Source of the DNA: Treponema sp.
GTDB lineage: Bacteria; Spirochaetota; Spirochaetia; Treponematales; Treponemataceae
Direction of reading: 5' to 3'
Assembly (NCBI GenBank): GCA_017548565.1
Contig: JAFYZU010000005.1
Location: 1-64,000, forward strand
Length of the DNA: 64,000 nucleotides
Shown: positions 33,972 through 42,583 of the stretch, piece by piece
Position numbering within the stretch: the stretch's first letter is position 1
How the letters are laid out: every line of letters begins with the position of its first letter
Translations under genes and position numbers: made by a program
The notes under the pieces: model-generated
The model's database searches: none
Told to the model about the DNA's origin: nothing
Seen by the model: only the letters and a program-made list of their open reading frames with translations

Positions 33972-34065
33972 CGCCAGAATTACCCGGATCAGGTTCAAGG
34001 GTATAATCTCAGCCGGCTCCCACAATTTGTTGACAACAATAAATGGTTTTACGCCAGCACCCCGT
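33972..34065 (-). promoter_or_regulatory. TPP (thi-box) riboswitch
   Basis: Minus strand shows CGGGGTGC, then GGCTGAGA, then ACCCTTGAACCTGATCCGGG and TAATTCTGGCGG: the conserved core of the thiamine pyrophosphate aptamer in the right order. CTGGC/GCCGG closes a P3-type stem with an extended loop. The GGAGG of thiB begins at the 3' end of the core, so ligand binding probably blocks ribosome access and represses thiB-thiP translation when TPP is plentiful. Confidence 0.95.
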
Positions 34066-34079
34066 TTTTGTTTTTACGT

Positions 34080-34108
34080 ATTATAAAAAAAAAGGGAAGT
34101 TTATGCAA
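34080..34108 (-). promoter_or_regulatory. thi promoter embedded in the upstream terminator
   Basis: Minus strand TATAAT (34080-34085) with TTGCAT (34103-34108) 17 bases upstream. The -10 takes the last T of the terminator U-run and the -35 lies across the hairpin loop. The start site would fall about 10 bases before the riboswitch core. Confidence 0.6.
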
Positions 34109-34114
34109 CTTCCC
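34094..34114 (-). terminator. Intrinsic terminator of the outer-membrane protein gene
   Basis: GGGAAGTT / AACTTCCC, an 8-bp stem with a 5-base loop, flanked by A/T pairs and followed on the minus strand by nine Ts. About 28 bases after the stop of the gene at 34142. Confidence 0.9.
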
Positions 34115-34141
34115 TTTTCAATTAATTATATTAAAAGTCTA

Positions 34142-34849
34142 TTAGAAGAACTTCCATTCAAGTCCGAGACCACCATAAAGTGAGTTTCGTTTGAATTCAA
34201 TTCCTGGTCCTTCAACTTCTGTTTCCTGTCCTGCGAATTGTACAGGATATTTTCTTGTTGTTTCGTTGAAGTTTCCGATATAACGTGCACTTGCAACAAT
34301 TCCAAGATTGTTTGTAAAGTAGAACTTAACGTCAACACCTGCAGCAAAACCTACTTCAAATGTTTTTCCGTCATAAGTTTCTTTTACCTTATCTTTGATT
34401 GTCTTTAAGTCTGTAGAAGGTTCCATAGCAAATGAGAAGTTTACACCAGCACCAAAACCAACAGTAAGCTTCCAGCAGTCAAGATTCAACCATGCCATAA
34501 GAGGAACATCAATGAGCCACTGATCATAATCTGTTTTCTTGATTTCTTCGTCAGTATGACCAGTTGATTCCCATGTTACTTTATCACCAGTAAACTGGAT
34601 TGTTCCCTTCAAAACATTTATTTCTGCCTGAATTCCAAGACCACCGAGTAAAGCAAAGTTTCCGTAAACACCGAAACCACCTTCCATTTCAGTATTAATG
34701 TTAAGTCCCTTTATTTCTTCACTAGCAGTTTCCCAGTCATTATCAAATGTCTTTCCGAGAATTCCTCTTGCACCAATTTCAAAATCAAGTGCGAATGTTG
34801 CACTTACCAGCATAAAGGCTGCAACAGCCATTGAAATAATCTTTTTCAT
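34142..34849 (-). CDS. Small outer-membrane beta-barrel protein
   Basis: 235 residues with a signal peptide (MKKIISMAVAAFMLVSATFA). The mature protein has alternating strand patterns (FEIGARGILGK, GGFGVYGNFALLGGLGIQAEINVL, KLTVGFGAGVNFSFAME, NLGIVASARYIGNF) and ends LYGGLGLEWKFF, with a terminal Phe as in barrel-assembly substrates. It is like the OmpW/Omp_b-brl class but not assigned closer. AAGGAGA precedes the ATG. The leader contains the perfect palindrome AACAACGTTGTT (34895-34906), just after the predicted start from TATAAT at 34917-34922. Confidence 0.82.
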   Translation of the reverse strand: MKKIISMAVAAFMLVSATFALDFEIGARGILGKTFDNDWETASEEIKGLNINTEMEGGFGVYGNFALLGGLGIQAEINVLKGTIQFTGDKVTWESTGHTDEEIKKTDYDQWLIDVPLMAWLNLDCWKLTVGFGAGVNFSFAMEPSTDLKTIKDKVKETYDGKTFEVGFAAGVDVKFYFTNNLGIVASARYIGNFNETTRKYPVQFAGQETEVEGPGIEFKRNSLYGGLGLEWKFF

Positions 34850-34894
34850 AGTTATCTTCTCCTTAAAAAAAGATTAAATAGATTTTTTATGAAC

Positions 34895-34906
34895 AACAAC
34901 GTTGTT
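34895..34906. promoter_or_regulatory. 12-bp palindrome in the outer-membrane protein gene leader
   Basis: AACAACGTTGTT is perfectly symmetric and sits roughly 5-15 bases after the predicted transcription start. Candidate operator; no regulator is identified. Confidence 0.4.
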
Positions 34907-34977
34907 TGTACATTTTATTATAAAAATTCATCTATAGAATAAGAATAAGCTTAAAGAAATCTAAGAATATTCTTATA

Positions 34978-35586
34978 CTAACTATTATTAATCACTTTTT
35001 CGATAGCGTCAAGTAATTCTGAATATTCCGTAAATGCAGGATACTGAGGATAATCCTTTATAATCTGTTCTGTAGAACGGAATAAAAATCCTGCCTTTGA
35101 AGCCTGAATCATTCCAAGATCATTAAAACTGTCACCGCTGGCAATAGTTTCAAATCCGATTGACTGAAGCGCTTTTACAGTAGTAAGCTTGCTTTTTTCA
35201 CAGCGCATCTTATAACCTGTAATTTCTCCATCCGGAGCAACCTCAAGCGTATTGCAGAAAATAACAGGCATACCAAGCTTTTCCATCAGGGGAGCGGCAA
35301 ACTGTTCGAATGTATCGCTCAAAATAATTGTCTGACACTTTCTTCTCAAAGAATCAAGAAATTCTTTTGCCCCGGGAAGAGGATCTATTTTTTTGATTGT
35401 ATCCTGAATTTCCTTTAAACCAAGTCCGTGTTCCTTTAAAATTCCGATCCGGTATTTCATAAGCTTATCGTAATCCGGTTCATCTCTCGTAGTTCTTCTA
35501 AGCTCTGGAATTCCGGTGGCTTCTGAAAATGCAATCCATATTTCCGGTACTAAAACTCCTTCCAGATCAAGACAGGTAATAATCAT
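34978..35586 (-). CDS. thrH: Phosphoserine phosphatase / homoserine phosphotransferase
   Basis: 202 residues from ATG 35586 with AAGGAG ten bases upstream; a longer in-frame start is rejected. The HAD phosphatase begins MIITCLDLEGVLVPEIWIAF, and TTRDEPDYDKLMKYR, IILSDTFEQF and IASGDSFNDLGM follow. The order and wording are close to Pseudomonas ThrH as I recall it. It dephosphorylates phosphoserine or moves the phosphate to homoserine, linking serine and threonine metabolism. It has its own promoter and diverges from the YibQ-type gene. Confidence 0.92.
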   Translation of the reverse strand: MIITCLDLEGVLVPEIWIAFSEATGIPELRRTTRDEPDYDKLMKYRIGILKEHGLGLKEIQDTIKKIDPLPGAKEFLDSLRRKCQTIILSDTFEQFAAPLMEKLGMPVIFCNTLEVAPDGEITGYKMRCEKSKLTTVKALQSIGFETIASGDSFNDLGMIQASKAGFLFRSTEQIIKDYPQYPAFTEYSELLDAIEKVINNS

Positions 35587-35608
35587 TTTTGTTGTACTCC
35601 TTGAAATT

Positions 35609-35637
35609 ACAATAGTATATTTATTGAAATGTGTCAA
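35609..35637 (-). promoter_or_regulatory. thrH promoter
   Basis: Minus strand TTGACA (35632-35637), 17 bases, TATTGT (35609-35614). Overlaps the opposite promoter of the YibQ-type gene. Confidence 0.65.
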
Positions 35638-35652
35638 AGAAATAATTAAAAT
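35624..35652 (+). promoter_or_regulatory. Promoter abutting the YibQ-type gene ATG
   Basis: TTGAAA (35624-35629), 17 bases, TAAAAT (35647-35652), then seven bases to ATG 35660. No Shine-Dalgarno. Confidence 0.55.
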
Positions 35653-35659
35653 AGAAGAT

Positions 35660-36784
35660 ATGAAAACGAAACGACGCACGACACGAAAACCGGCCAAACG
35701 CTCAACTAAGAAATTTTACATTCCCCCTTTTAAAGGCATCCTTCTTGCATCCGTAATTATTTCGGTTTGTGTCCTGCTGCTTCTCATTGCAAAATTACCT
35801 GGTGATAAAAAACCTTCTCCTGCCGATCAGGTTTCAATTACGCAAAGATTTAAAGATGAAAATAAACAGTCAGAAAAACCGGCTCAAAAACCGGAAGAAC
35901 CAAAGATAAAACAGGAATCACCCAAAAAATCAGAAGCTGAACAAATGGTCCAGAAACCGCAGCCTCAGGCACCTGTGTCTCAAAAACCGTCAGAACAAAA
36001 GCCTGAACAGCCGGTAACTCATGAAAAACCAAAACCGGCCGAACCAAAACCTTCTCCAAAGCCTTCAACTCCTGCCCCGAAATCCTTTGATTTTCCACAG
36101 GCAGTAAATAATGCCCAGCTTGTTTTTGTTTTTGATGATGGTGGTCAGAATCTTTCGCAGTTAGACAGTTTTCTTTCGCTTCCTTTCCCGATTACAGTTG
36201 CAGTTATGCCGGGGTTGAAAAATTCTTCCGGAGCCGCCTATAAAATCAGAAAATCCGGTAATGAAGTAATTCTTCATCAGCCGATGCAGTCAGTCGATTT
36301 AAAAATAAATCCCGGCCCTGGAGCAATCACACCGGATATGAATGAAGAAGAAATCAAAGCTGTTCTTTTTAAGAACATCCAGGAAATTGGTCCTGTACAG
36401 GGAATGAATAATCACGAGGGTTCATTAATTACAGCCGATGCAGAAAAAATGGAAACAATCCTGAAATTCGCTTCAGATAATGAGCTTTATTTTCTTGATT
36501 CAAGAACTAATGTCCAGACTCAGGTTCCATATGTCAGTCAGCAGCTTGGTTTCAGCTGGTATGAAAGAAATATCTTTCTGGACAATACAAAGACAAAAGA
36601 AAATGCCCTTACCGAGTTAAAGAAGGGATTGAATATTGCAAATAAAAACGGTTCGGTTATAATGATTGGACATATCTGGTCGGCAGATTTTCTTCCCGCA
36701 TTTTTAAAGGAAGTTTATTCTGAACTAAAGCAGAAGGGATATACATTTTCGGTAGTTTCAAAATCAAAAGGTAAAAAACAATGA
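35660..36784 (+). CDS. Membrane-anchored divergent polysaccharide deacetylase (YibQ/DUF610 type)
   Basis: 374 residues from ATG 35660 (MKTKRRTTRKPAKRSTKKF); a longer frame from 35516 lies in antisense to thrH and is rejected. A basic N-terminus, one membrane helix (ILLASVIISVCVLLLLIA) and a Pro/Lys/Glu-rich linker of about 90 residues lead to the catalytic domain. That domain contains LVFVFDDGGQNLSQL, ITVAVMPGL, VILHQPMQ, GMNNHEGS, FLDSRT and IGHIW. YibQ-type domains are divergent NodB folds exposed to the periplasm; the long Pro/Lys linker suits spanning the peptidoglycan. The stop overlaps the tsaD ATG (ATGA). Confidence 0.85.
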   Translation: MKTKRRTTRKPAKRSTKKFYIPPFKGILLASVIISVCVLLLLIAKLPGDKKPSPADQVSITQRFKDENKQSEKPAQKPEEPKIKQESPKKSEAEQMVQKPQPQAPVSQKPSEQKPEQPVTHEKPKPAEPKPSPKPSTPAPKSFDFPQAVNNAQLVFVFDDGGQNLSQLDSFLSLPFPITVAVMPGLKNSSGAAYKIRKSGNEVILHQPMQSVDLKINPGPGAITPDMNEEEIKAVLFKNIQEIGPVQGMNNHEGSLITADAEKMETILKFASDNELYFLDSRTNVQTQVPYVSQQLGFSWYERNIFLDNTKTKENALTELKKGLNIANKNGSVIMIGHIWSADFLPAFLKEVYSELKQKGYTFSVVSKSKGKKQ

Positions 36785-37809
36785 AAATACTTGGAATAGA
36801 AAGCAGCTGTGATGAAACAGCCTGTGCAATCGTAGAAGACGGGAAAAAAATCATCAGCAACGTTGTCGCAACTCAGATACCGTTCCATAAAATATATAAA
36901 GGAGTTGTTCCTGAAATTGCAAGCCGTAAACATGCAGAATGGATTTATCCTGTAGTTAAACAGGCATTAAAGGAAGCAGACCTTACGCTTGACGATATTG
37001 ATGCAATTGCAGCCACAAATCGTCCGGGATTAATGGGTTCACTGCTCGTGGGCTTTACCTTTGCAAAAACACTGGCATGGACTTTAAAAAAACCTTTTAT
37101 TGCCATAAATCATATGCTCGGTCATCTTTATGCCGCTCAACTGGAAACCTCTGTTGAATATCCCTTTCTTGGACTTTTAGTAAGTGGTGGTCACAGCATC
37201 ATCTGTAAAGTAAATGATTTTGATAACCTTGAAATCTTAGGTACTACGGTTGATGATTCTGTCGGAGAAGCCTTTGACAAGGTTGCAAAATTCTACGGAT
37301 TAGGATATCCGGGCGGTGTTATAATAGACAAGCTTGCTCAACAGGGAAATGCCCAGTCTGCTTCTTTTCCAGTTCCAAAATTAGACGAAAAAGAACACAA
37401 ATATGATGTTTCATTCAGCGGATTAAAAACTGCTGTCATTCACCAGTGCGATTTATTCTGGAAAGAAGGCTATGAACACTCAAAGGAAAATATGTGCGCG
37501 GCTTTTCAGGAAACTGCAATCAAAACTCTTGTAAACAAGCTTCTTCTTGCAGCCGATGACACAGGTTTAAAAACCGTTGTATGCGGAGGAGGTGTCGCTG
37601 CGAATTCGCGTTTACGACAGATGCTCGCTGAACGAAAGGATTTAACATGCATTTTTCCACCGCTCAAGCTTTGCGGCGATAATGGCGCGATGATTGCCGG
37701 AGTCGCATATCATTTTTTGAAACGCGGGGACACTTCTGCATGGAATACAACAACCTGTGCAAGAATCCCGCAATTTAAAAGAGGACTCGCTCAGGTTCAG
37801 CACAAATAA
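36781..37809 (+). CDS. tsaD: tRNA N6-adenosine threonylcarbamoyltransferase
   Basis: 342 residues. LGIESSCDETACAIV opens the ASKHA fold, KGVVPEIASRKHAEWI follows, and INHMLGHLYA carries the metal-binding H-x3-H. GLLVSGGHS and VVCGGGVAANSRLRQ complete it. It transfers threonylcarbamoyl from TsaC product to A37 of ANN-decoding tRNAs with TsaB/TsaE. Translationally coupled to the YibQ-type gene by a four-base overlap. Universal essential gene. Confidence 0.96.
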   Translation: MKILGIESSCDETACAIVEDGKKIISNVVATQIPFHKIYKGVVPEIASRKHAEWIYPVVKQALKEADLTLDDIDAIAATNRPGLMGSLLVGFTFAKTLAWTLKKPFIAINHMLGHLYAAQLETSVEYPFLGLLVSGGHSIICKVNDFDNLEILGTTVDDSVGEAFDKVAKFYGLGYPGGVIIDKLAQQGNAQSASFPVPKLDEKEHKYDVSFSGLKTAVIHQCDLFWKEGYEHSKENMCAAFQETAIKTLVNKLLLAADDTGLKTVVCGGGVAANSRLRQMLAERKDLTCIFPPLKLCGDNGAMIAGVAYHFLKRGDTSAWNTTTCARIPQFKRGLAQVQHK

Positions 37810-37810
37810 T

Positions 37811-39781
37811 TTACATTCTGTTCTGCAAGGCAAAATATGCAAAGAATTTATTGCCCGTAAAATCCCATCCGCAGCCTGTTTCAAGCGCATAGGTACAAAG
37901 TCCGACAAGAGAAAGCTCTCCTCGTACAAAAGCACCGGTACAATAATTAACAGAACAGTCGTAAGCAAAATCAAAGAAAACACCAGCCTTTATCTTTCGT
38001 AAAATCACAAGCTCTGCAAAAGAAATATCTGGATCTGTATTCAGATAAAAAAGCTCGGAAGATGCAGATGTCGTTATATTATTGTGATTTTCCGAAGCAT
38101 GCCCGCGGTAAAAATCTGAATTGAACAACCTTGTTACAGGCTCTTCATCCTTATCAATATTTGCAAAAGCATAACGGGCATTTACTTTCTGTGCAAATCC
38201 AAAATACTTAAAATTTACCGAGGTCTGGAATTCTGCACCTGCACCAAGAGATGTTTTTGAAAAATCAGGTCCGCTTGCAAACATAAACGGCTTGAAATAT
38301 ACATAAGAATAATTCCTGAAATCCTGTTCGACCTTTGTCCCTGTGGTAAACATCATCTGTTCGGTAGAGAACTTTTCATCAGTTTTCCATTCACCGGTAA
38401 CAAACAATTCCTTTATGCAATACGGGAAAAATGATGGTGTAGTGCTTACATCTCCCGCAAGATAGAAACCTGCCGGTCTGCATTTATCAAAGCGGAATGA
38501 ATAAGAAGCAAATAATGTCAGATCAAAAAGCATTGACGGATTGATATTGAAAAGCACATCTGCAGAAAAAGTATCTCTTCCAAAAGGATAATTAAGTCCA
38601 CCTCGGAAAAAGGTCTTTGGAGTGTCTAAGAAAGCATAAGCCGAAATTCCAATATCCTCATAAAGAAAGAAATCCGGAAAATCAACAACCGGGAAAACAG
38701 GCCAAATTTTTAATCCGAAATAATTTTCACTTATTGGAACCGGTTCTCCCTTCCTGATTCTGAAAACCTCTTCATCTACAAGAGTGTCAGTTATACGACG
38801 GATATCGCTTAAATCTTTTTTACCATGCGGACATTTTTTGAGAATATCCATTACTTCATAAGTTGATTTATAACCTGCCGCTGCAATTTCATCAACCTTT
38901 TCAAAAGCCATAAAAGAAAAATGCTCTACATCATTCCTGACAATAACCGGTTTAAGATTCTTAATGTCAGTAACTGCGACTCTTTCTTTTGCAATGGACA
39001 TCGTCCTGTTCAATATTACAATCATACTGTTGAAATTAACTTCCTTATCGTAAAAGGCAGTAGAAACAATTAAATTAGATGAAAAACTTCGCGCAACCTT
39101 CAAACCTGCAATATCGATTGCACCACTGTCAAGAAGCTTTACCGGAGTTCCATCTTTGAGATTATATTTTACAGGCTCCATAAAAGCAGACATCGCAAAG
39201 GCCGCACACATTATTTTTGCAAAATCACCTTCTGCATGCCAGATCTGTCGTTTAGTAAATACGTCTTCCGTTAAAATAAGAACAGGAATTTTACAATCCT
39301 TAAGATTATGACTTTCTTCACCAAGCAGCTGATTCAAAAGTGCTTCGAATTTACGAACCGAAAGAAGACCTCCCTTTAGCGGAATGACCGGTTCAAAATA
39401 CGAAGTAAGATCAAGCTCCTTTACGATTGTCTGAATTTTATCAGGAGAAAAACCATATGCATAAAGCATACCGATGATTGCACCCATGGAATTGGCAATA
39501 ATAAAATCAGGTACAATTCCGTTTTCTTCCATTGCCCTTAATGTACCGATGTGACAGAAAGCACGGGCAGAACCTCCACATAAAACAAGTCCAAGAGGCT
39601 CGCGTTTTTCTTCCTTTCTGATTTTTTCAATCCTTGCAGTAAACTCTTCTACACCTTCATGAATCGGTACATCCTGAAGATAAAGCTTTGATTCAGGATC
39701 CAGCATTAGTTCAGTATTATTCTGTGCAAAACAGCAGACAATAAACGAAAATAATAAAACAAATAAAATCGGCTTTTTCAT
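37811..39781 (-). CDS. Patatin-like phospholipase fused to an outer-membrane barrel
   Basis: 656 residues from ATG 39781 (signal peptide MKKPILFVLLFSFIVCCFA); an earlier in-frame start lacks a signal peptide and is rejected. The patatin domain has LVLCGGSARAFCHIGTLRAM (usual GGGxRG here GGSARA), ANSMGAIIGMLY (nucleophile Ser; the usual G before x-S is Ala) and LLDSGAIDIAG (catalytic Asp in DSG instead of DGG/A). The C-terminal about 300 residues look like a beta-barrel. Ser and Asp remain, so activity is possible, but the oxyanion and elbow glycines are altered. Predicted outer-membrane lipase or self-translocating protein. Confidence 0.82.
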   Translation of the reverse strand: MKKPILFVLLFSFIVCCFAQNNTELMLDPESKLYLQDVPIHEGVEEFTARIEKIRKEEKREPLGLVLCGGSARAFCHIGTLRAMEENGIVPDFIIANSMGAIIGMLYAYGFSPDKIQTIVKELDLTSYFEPVIPLKGGLLSVRKFEALLNQLLGEESHNLKDCKIPVLILTEDVFTKRQIWHAEGDFAKIMCAAFAMSAFMEPVKYNLKDGTPVKLLDSGAIDIAGLKVARSFSSNLIVSTAFYDKEVNFNSMIVILNRTMSIAKERVAVTDIKNLKPVIVRNDVEHFSFMAFEKVDEIAAAGYKSTYEVMDILKKCPHGKKDLSDIRRITDTLVDEEVFRIRKGEPVPISENYFGLKIWPVFPVVDFPDFFLYEDIGISAYAFLDTPKTFFRGGLNYPFGRDTFSADVLFNINPSMLFDLTLFASYSFRFDKCRPAGFYLAGDVSTTPSFFPYCIKELFVTGEWKTDEKFSTEQMMFTTGTKVEQDFRNYSYVYFKPFMFASGPDFSKTSLGAGAEFQTSVNFKYFGFAQKVNARYAFANIDKDEEPVTRLFNSDFYRGHASENHNNITTSASSELFYLNTDPDISFAELVILRKIKAGVFFDFAYDCSVNYCTGAFVRGELSLVGLCTYALETGCGWDFTGNKFFAYFALQNRM

Positions 39782-39787
39782 AACTTG

Positions 39788-39796
39788 AGTATACCA
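39788..39796 (-). promoter_or_regulatory. Extended -10 promoter abutting the patatin gene ATG
   Basis: Minus strand TGG-TATACT, then six bases and ATG, with TTTATA 17 bases upstream of the -10. No Shine-Dalgarno. Confidence 0.55.
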
Positions 39797-39875
39797 TAAG
39801 TTATAAAATATATAAATGCTAAATAATTTCAGCAAAAAACTTCCTGTTTTTATCTTTTGAAACAATATTATATGT

Positions 39876-40664
39876 ATGAAGAAAATAAAAATATTATTGC
39901 TGACTTTATGTGTTGTTTTTTCTGTTCAATGCAGAAATACAGTCTTTACAGATGACATTACTTTTACGTTTCCCGAGTGGCCGCCCGAAAAAGATGATTA
40001 TCCTGAACTTGCTTTCTGGAAAATTACAATCTGCTCAAATAATCAAACAGTCGTAAAAACGTGTTCACTGGAAACAAAAGAATTAAATTTCACAATATCA
40101 AAAAATTCACTTTTCTGTATTACTGTACTACCGGTGACTTATAACGAAAAATTCACATGCTCTTTCTTTTACTGCGCAGGAGCCGTCTATCCTTTCATGA
40201 AAACTCATAATAATGTTATTCCCATAACATGGGAACAGGGTTTTACCGCTGACGTTATACAAACTCTTTACCGCGGCTCAACATCCGGCATCCGCAAAGA
40301 AGCTTTTTTAATGAGCTTTAACTGGACGAAATTCATAGACACAATAAAATATAAGGAGGATTTTAATCCTTGGCTGTGCGATAAAACAAAAATAGTCACA
40401 GCGATTGCCGGGAAAAGCTTCAATGTTAATCTTTTTAATCAGAAAAACTTCATCATAAAAGCAGATTCTATCTCTCCACAAAGAATACTTTCACCTTATA
40501 TCCCTGAAAATCAGAGGATTATTGAAACTAACAGGCTTTGTGTTTCCATGCTTAAACAGAACTTTTTTTCTTCGCAGAATCTGTGTATAATAATAAACGG
40601 AGATTCTGATAAAAACTATTCGGCAGATTACATTTTTATGCCGATATATATAGAAGACTTATGA
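39876..40664 (+). CDS. Exported lipoprotein of unknown function
   Basis: 262 residues. MKKIKILLLTLCVVFSVQC is a plausible spirochaetal lipoprotein signal (Cys19). The mature part begins RNTVFTDDITFTFPEWPPEKDDYPELAFWKI and has several Cys residues and a strand-rich, Ser/Thr/Asn-rich character. No family recognised. First gene of an operon with the two following envelope genes: its stop overlaps the next ATG. No Shine-Dalgarno is visible, and a TATTAT box lies only four bases upstream of the ATG. Confidence 0.75.
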   Translation: MKKIKILLLTLCVVFSVQCRNTVFTDDITFTFPEWPPEKDDYPELAFWKITICSNNQTVVKTCSLETKELNFTISKNSLFCITVLPVTYNEKFTCSFFYCAGAVYPFMKTHNNVIPITWEQGFTADVIQTLYRGSTSGIRKEAFLMSFNWTKFIDTIKYKEDFNPWLCDKTKIVTAIAGKSFNVNLFNQKNFIIKADSISPQRILSPYIPENQRIIETNRLCVSMLKQNFFSSQNLCIIINGDSDKNYSADYIFMPIYIEDL

Positions 40665-41863
40665 AAAAGCTCAGTTTTAAAACATGGATTTTAATTTCAG
40701 TTATCTTTTCGCTTATTACAATTATTGTTTTAAGTGCGGCAATTGCATCTTGTACAAAAAAAACTCATAATCAGGAAGATTTAACTTCTTCGCTCGACGA
40801 TAAATCTGTTTTTACTGCAGAAAATGAACATCAGTGGTTTTACTTTTCGAATGACACCTTCTGCCCGGTTGAAAAACCCGAATATTCTCCTTCATCTACT
40901 CTGGTACCATGGCCCGATTCTGTAAGAATTTCCACTGCCAATAACGCCGGAAATACAGAAAAAGCATTTGCGGTCGTAAACAGACTTGGAATATTAAGTT
41001 TTAACAACGATACGGTAAAGCTCACGAAGGATGTTTCTGTCTTTTCAAATCATACTGCCGATAACCTTCTTTTTTATGATGATATTCCGTTTTTCAGCCT
41101 TTACCAGAGCATGTTTTTTAACGATTCACCGGCAGCAGCAAAACCTGCAGAAGGGTGCAGCTTTTTAATCCAGTTCGACGAAAAATCTAAAATCTTTTTT
41201 CCTGTAATAAACACAGACAACATTACAGATGAAAAAAACACAGAAGTTACAGAACTCGTATGGGATGGAAATAAATTTTTCCTCTGCCTTAAAACAATCG
41301 ATAAAGACAAAACTTATTTTTCATACAGAGCCTTTACTCCTCTTTCTCCTGTGCTTTCATTAACTCCATACTCTCCGAAAACATCATACACGAATCAGGA
41401 AATATCACTGGATGAATTCAGAAATTCAAAGGCAATTAAAGATTTTTCAACAGCACCAAAAAGAATACAAAATCTGTTGAGTGGCTTCAGTTCAAAGGTT
41501 CCGTTCCTTGTAGATTTAAAATATGCCGGTGGAAGCTCGCCTGTCAGTTATTCAAACAATTTAAAATCATCAAGGCATGAATTAAATGCAAAGGCAATCA
41601 TCGCAAAAAGCTGGAGCGCGTGTCTTTTCCAGGACGGAACATTATTTATAGAAGGCACACTTCCTTCAAAAGGAATATTAAATGATGGAAAAACTGTAGC
41701 CGTAAAACTTCCGAAATTACCTCAGGGCTATGTTTACAGTGATTTTGTAATTGCAGGTTCAACTTTATACGCCGCCTGGGAAGAAACCCTGTTTTACAGG
41801 ACAAACAGAAGCGGATTTTTATGTATAAATCTTGACTTAACTTTATTTAACAAACATATTTAG
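40661..41863 (+). CDS. Envelope protein of unknown function (N-terminal anchor)
   Basis: 400 residues. A single N-terminal hydrophobic helix (WILISVIFSLITIIVLSAAIASC) ends in Cys and may be a lipoprotein signal or membrane anchor. The rest is a Ser/Thr/Asn-rich soluble domain with repeated strand-turn stretches, possibly a propeller (VNRLGILSFNNDTVKL; WSACLFQDGTLFIEGTL). Overlaps the previous gene by four bases. Not recognised. Confidence 0.75.
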   Translation: MKKLSFKTWILISVIFSLITIIVLSAAIASCTKKTHNQEDLTSSLDDKSVFTAENEHQWFYFSNDTFCPVEKPEYSPSSTLVPWPDSVRISTANNAGNTEKAFAVVNRLGILSFNNDTVKLTKDVSVFSNHTADNLLFYDDIPFFSLYQSMFFNDSPAAAKPAEGCSFLIQFDEKSKIFFPVINTDNITDEKNTEVTELVWDGNKFFLCLKTIDKDKTYFSYRAFTPLSPVLSLTPYSPKTSYTNQEISLDEFRNSKAIKDFSTAPKRIQNLLSGFSSKVPFLVDLKYAGGSSPVSYSNNLKSSRHELNAKAIIAKSWSACLFQDGTLFIEGTLPSKGILNDGKTVAVKLPKLPQGYVYSDFVIAGSTLYAAWEETLFYRTNRSGFLCINLDLTLFNKHI

Positions 41864-41868
41864 TTTAT

Positions 41869-42579
41869 ATGAAAAAAATGATGAAGAAATTATTCCTTGT
41901 TTTATTGATTTTTATCTCCTTTACGACAATTTCTGCGCAGACACAGGATGAACAGCCTGCCGTTGAAACCGAAACAAAACAGTCCTTCTTTGACCGATTG
42001 GATTTTTTCTTCTGCCTTACACCTTCTATTTATTTAAACACAAAATCAAAAGCGTCAAGTGCACCTTCACCGGTTTTTTATCCTTTATATATTGGTTTAG
42101 ATTATTCAATCAATTCTTTTATATCAGTTCAGCCGTCCTTGAGGATATACATGAATTATTTTTTGTGTGACGGAACAAATGCGCTTCCTGCAGAGATTGA
42201 AAACAGAACAGCACTTGCCTATTCATTTTTCCTCAATCTTCCGGCAAATTTTAATGTCCTGAAGCTTAACAAGTCAAAGCTTAATCTTTCTGCGGGCTTA
42301 GGAATTCTTATAAGATTTGCAACTCTTGCAAACAATGTTAATGAAACAGACTATGGTGCTACCGGTTCTGCAAAAGATGACGTAAAATTCATCAATGAAT
42401 GGTTCTATCAGAAAGCAAGATTCCTTTATCTTACCGGAGGAATTGATTACATTTATTCCATCACAGATACAATCAAACTGGGACCGGAGTTTTTTATTGC
42501 AATTCCGCTCGGTTCACTTTTTTCTGAATTCAGTCTTCAGGAAATGCTTTTCTCTCTGGGCTTAAAAATCATGTTCTAG
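41869..42579 (+). CDS. Putative outer-membrane beta-barrel protein
   Basis: 236 residues with a signal peptide (MKKMMKKLFLVLLIFISFTTISA). Strand patterns such as FYPLYIGLDYSINSFISVQPSLRIYMNYFL and LNLSAGLGILIRF, and the end EMLFSLGLKIMF with a terminal Phe, suit a small outer-membrane barrel. Five bases after the preceding stop, so the three genes form one transcription unit: two anchored proteins plus a barrel. Confidence 0.72.
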   Translation: MKKMMKKLFLVLLIFISFTTISAQTQDEQPAVETETKQSFFDRLDFFFCLTPSIYLNTKSKASSAPSPVFYPLYIGLDYSINSFISVQPSLRIYMNYFLCDGTNALPAEIENRTALAYSFFLNLPANFNVLKLNKSKLNLSAGLGILIRFATLANNVNETDYGATGSAKDDVKFINEWFYQKARFLYLTGGIDYIYSITDTIKLGPEFFIAIPLGSLFSEFSLQEMLFSLGLKIMF

Positions 42580-42583
42580 GCTT

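Noticed and set aside
33963-34025. Longer N-terminus for thiB
   Set aside because: The extra codons lie inside the TPP riboswitch core, and GGAGG sits just before the ATG at 33962.
34962-34975. TAAGAATATTCTTA palindrome after thrH as a terminator
   Set aside because: Short AT-only stem without loop or T-run; thrH overlaps its edge. Too weak to call.
35516-35659. Longer N-terminus for the YibQ-type protein
   Set aside because: The extension is antisense to thrH and its promoter; ATG 35660 begins a normal basic, membrane-anchored N-terminus.
35587-35697. Longer N-terminus for thrH
   Set aside because: ATG 35586 has AAGGAG upstream and gives the canonical ThrH start; the extension runs through the promoter.
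39782-39865. Longer N-terminus for the patatin protein
   Set aside because: It masks a clear signal peptide and crosses a good extended -10 promoter.
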